Source: Rhodospirillales bacterium | GTDB lineage: Bacteria; Pseudomonadota; Alphaproteobacteria; Rhodospirillales; Rhodospirillaceae | NCBI GenBank assembly: GCA_028278135.1 | Contig: JANQEW010000029.1 | Location: 186,001 to 250,000, forward strand | DNA length: 64,000 nt | Direction of reading: 5' to 3' | Part shown: positions 63,597 through 64,000 of the stretch, one piece after another | Position numbering within the stretch: position 1 is the first letter of the stretch | How the letters are laid out: every line of letters begins with the position of its first letter | Notes under the pieces: generated by a model | Databases searched by the model: none | Told to the model about the DNA's origin: nothing | The model's input: only the letters and a program-made list of their open reading frames with translations | Program-made: the position numbers and the translations under genes

Positions 63597-63992
63597 TCAA
63601 ACGCGCCCCATAACCTCGAAACTCTTAATAAACGGGCCAGCCATTCGTGGATCTTTGATCATTGCACCGTAGTCGCCGACTTTGAACCGTAGCTTACGCG
63701 ACGTGTATGCTACACCAAGCCCCATTAAGCCAGGGGGTTTACGCATCCACTTTGTCCAATCTTCCTGACTCGCCCGTAAATCCCAGTTTAAAATTTGATT
63801 ATCATAAGCCATGCCTTCCTTTGCTCGACCATTCTCAACGATGAGGACACCACGCGGCTGCCCCTCATCAAGGAAGCCATACGCGATGTTACTGCTGAAG
63901 CCGATCTTTGCCAACTCTTCCAAGAGAGCTGGCTCCGCATTCCAGGCAGCGGCAAACTTGTCCATCCATTCACTCGAAAATAATTCGGCCAT
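63597..63992 (-). CDS. SCP2 sterol-carrier-domain protein
   Basis: Protein of 131 residues with a single SCP2-like lipid-binding domain, with LFSSEWMDKFAAAWNAEP at the start and YGAMIKDPRMAGPFIKSFEVMGRV at the end. It has no signal peptide, so it is cytoplasmic and could bind hydrophobic ligands. It is the first gene of an SCP2-MFP-RND operon. That three-gene order is also found in sulfur-oxidising proteobacteria and suggests that the pump handles a lipid-like or hydrophobic compound, which is inference. The start lies only 8 bases from the right window edge, so the promoter and any earlier operon genes are not visible. Confidence 0.83.
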   Translation of the reverse strand: MAELFSSEWMDKFAAAWNAEPALLEELAKIGFSSNIAYGFLDEGQPRGVLIVENGRAKEGMAYDNQILNWDLRASQEDWTKWMRKPPGLMGLGVAYTSRKLRFKVGDYGAMIKDPRMAGPFIKSFEVMGRV

Positions 63993-64000
63993 GAATCTCC

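Overview
This 64 kb window reads as chromosomal DNA of an alphaproteobacterium, most likely near the Rhodospirillales. Lineage markers are the complex I accessory subunit NDUFA12, a circularly permuted two-piece tmRNA gene, an SspB-type ClpXP adaptor, the cell-cycle regulator GcrA, a DUF2155 protein, and the mnmE/mnmG/rsmG/parA/parB set. A sulfur-globule-type protein, a DsrC/TusE-family protein and an SCP2-MFP-RND operon point to sulfur metabolism. A sulfur-storing, possibly host-associated member (for example of the Candidatus Riegeria kind) would fit, but this is inference. About 85 % of the window is assigned to genes. No transposase, integrase, phage gene or CRISPR array was seen.

Layout: argF (cut by the left edge)-argD, plsC and ftsE-ftsX (minus strand, 1-4.0 kb); a zinc-ribbon DUF3426 protein, HAD hydrolase, cytochrome b561, NDUFA12, two MlaD-like genes and DUF2155 (plus, 4.3-9.0 kb); aroQ (minus); cupin, alpha/beta hydrolase and thpR (plus); rluB (minus); the tmRNA gene, sspB and class I fumarase (plus, 12.6-15.3 kb); proA, PBP1A, amidase and a second alpha/beta hydrolase (minus, 15.4-21.8 kb); a glycosyltransferase and gcrA (plus); xthA-cobK (minus); phosphonopyruvate decarboxylase-phnW and a DsrC-like gene (plus, 25.6-28.6 kb); efp-suhB, cbiX-cobH-cobL, lysA, a nitronate monooxygenase-like gene, greA and carB (minus, 28.7-40.5 kb); a Lon-like protease (plus); a quinone oxidoreductase (minus); prs and tRNA-Gln (plus); mnmG-rsmG-parA-parB with an internal parS (minus, 46.6-50.8 kb); DUF6489-mnmE (plus); a dynamin-like GTPase, a sulfur-globule protein/secreted protein/ParA-like ATPase cluster and an SCP2-MFP-RND efflux operon (minus, 53.5-64 kb).

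Functionally the window mixes housekeeping (arginine, lysine, proline, pyrimidine, shikimate and PRPP synthesis; wall assembly; chromosome segregation; trans-translation with its adaptor) with accessory biochemistry: part of cobalamin synthesis, two of three 2-aminoethylphosphonate genes, outer-membrane lipid transport and sulfur storage. Several gene neighbourhoods usual in alphaproteobacteria are broken: carB lacks carA, aroQ lacks accBC, mnmE is inverted relative to mnmG, and proA lacks proB.

The most unusual signal is genomic rather than genic. More than 25 perfect or near-perfect short tandem duplications (8-22 bp, mostly two copies) lie in spacers and repeatedly straddle stop codons or start regions. 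The few inside reading frames have unit lengths divisible by three. In addition, genes of about 50-60 % GC contain sharply bounded AT-rich islands of about 22-25 % GC.
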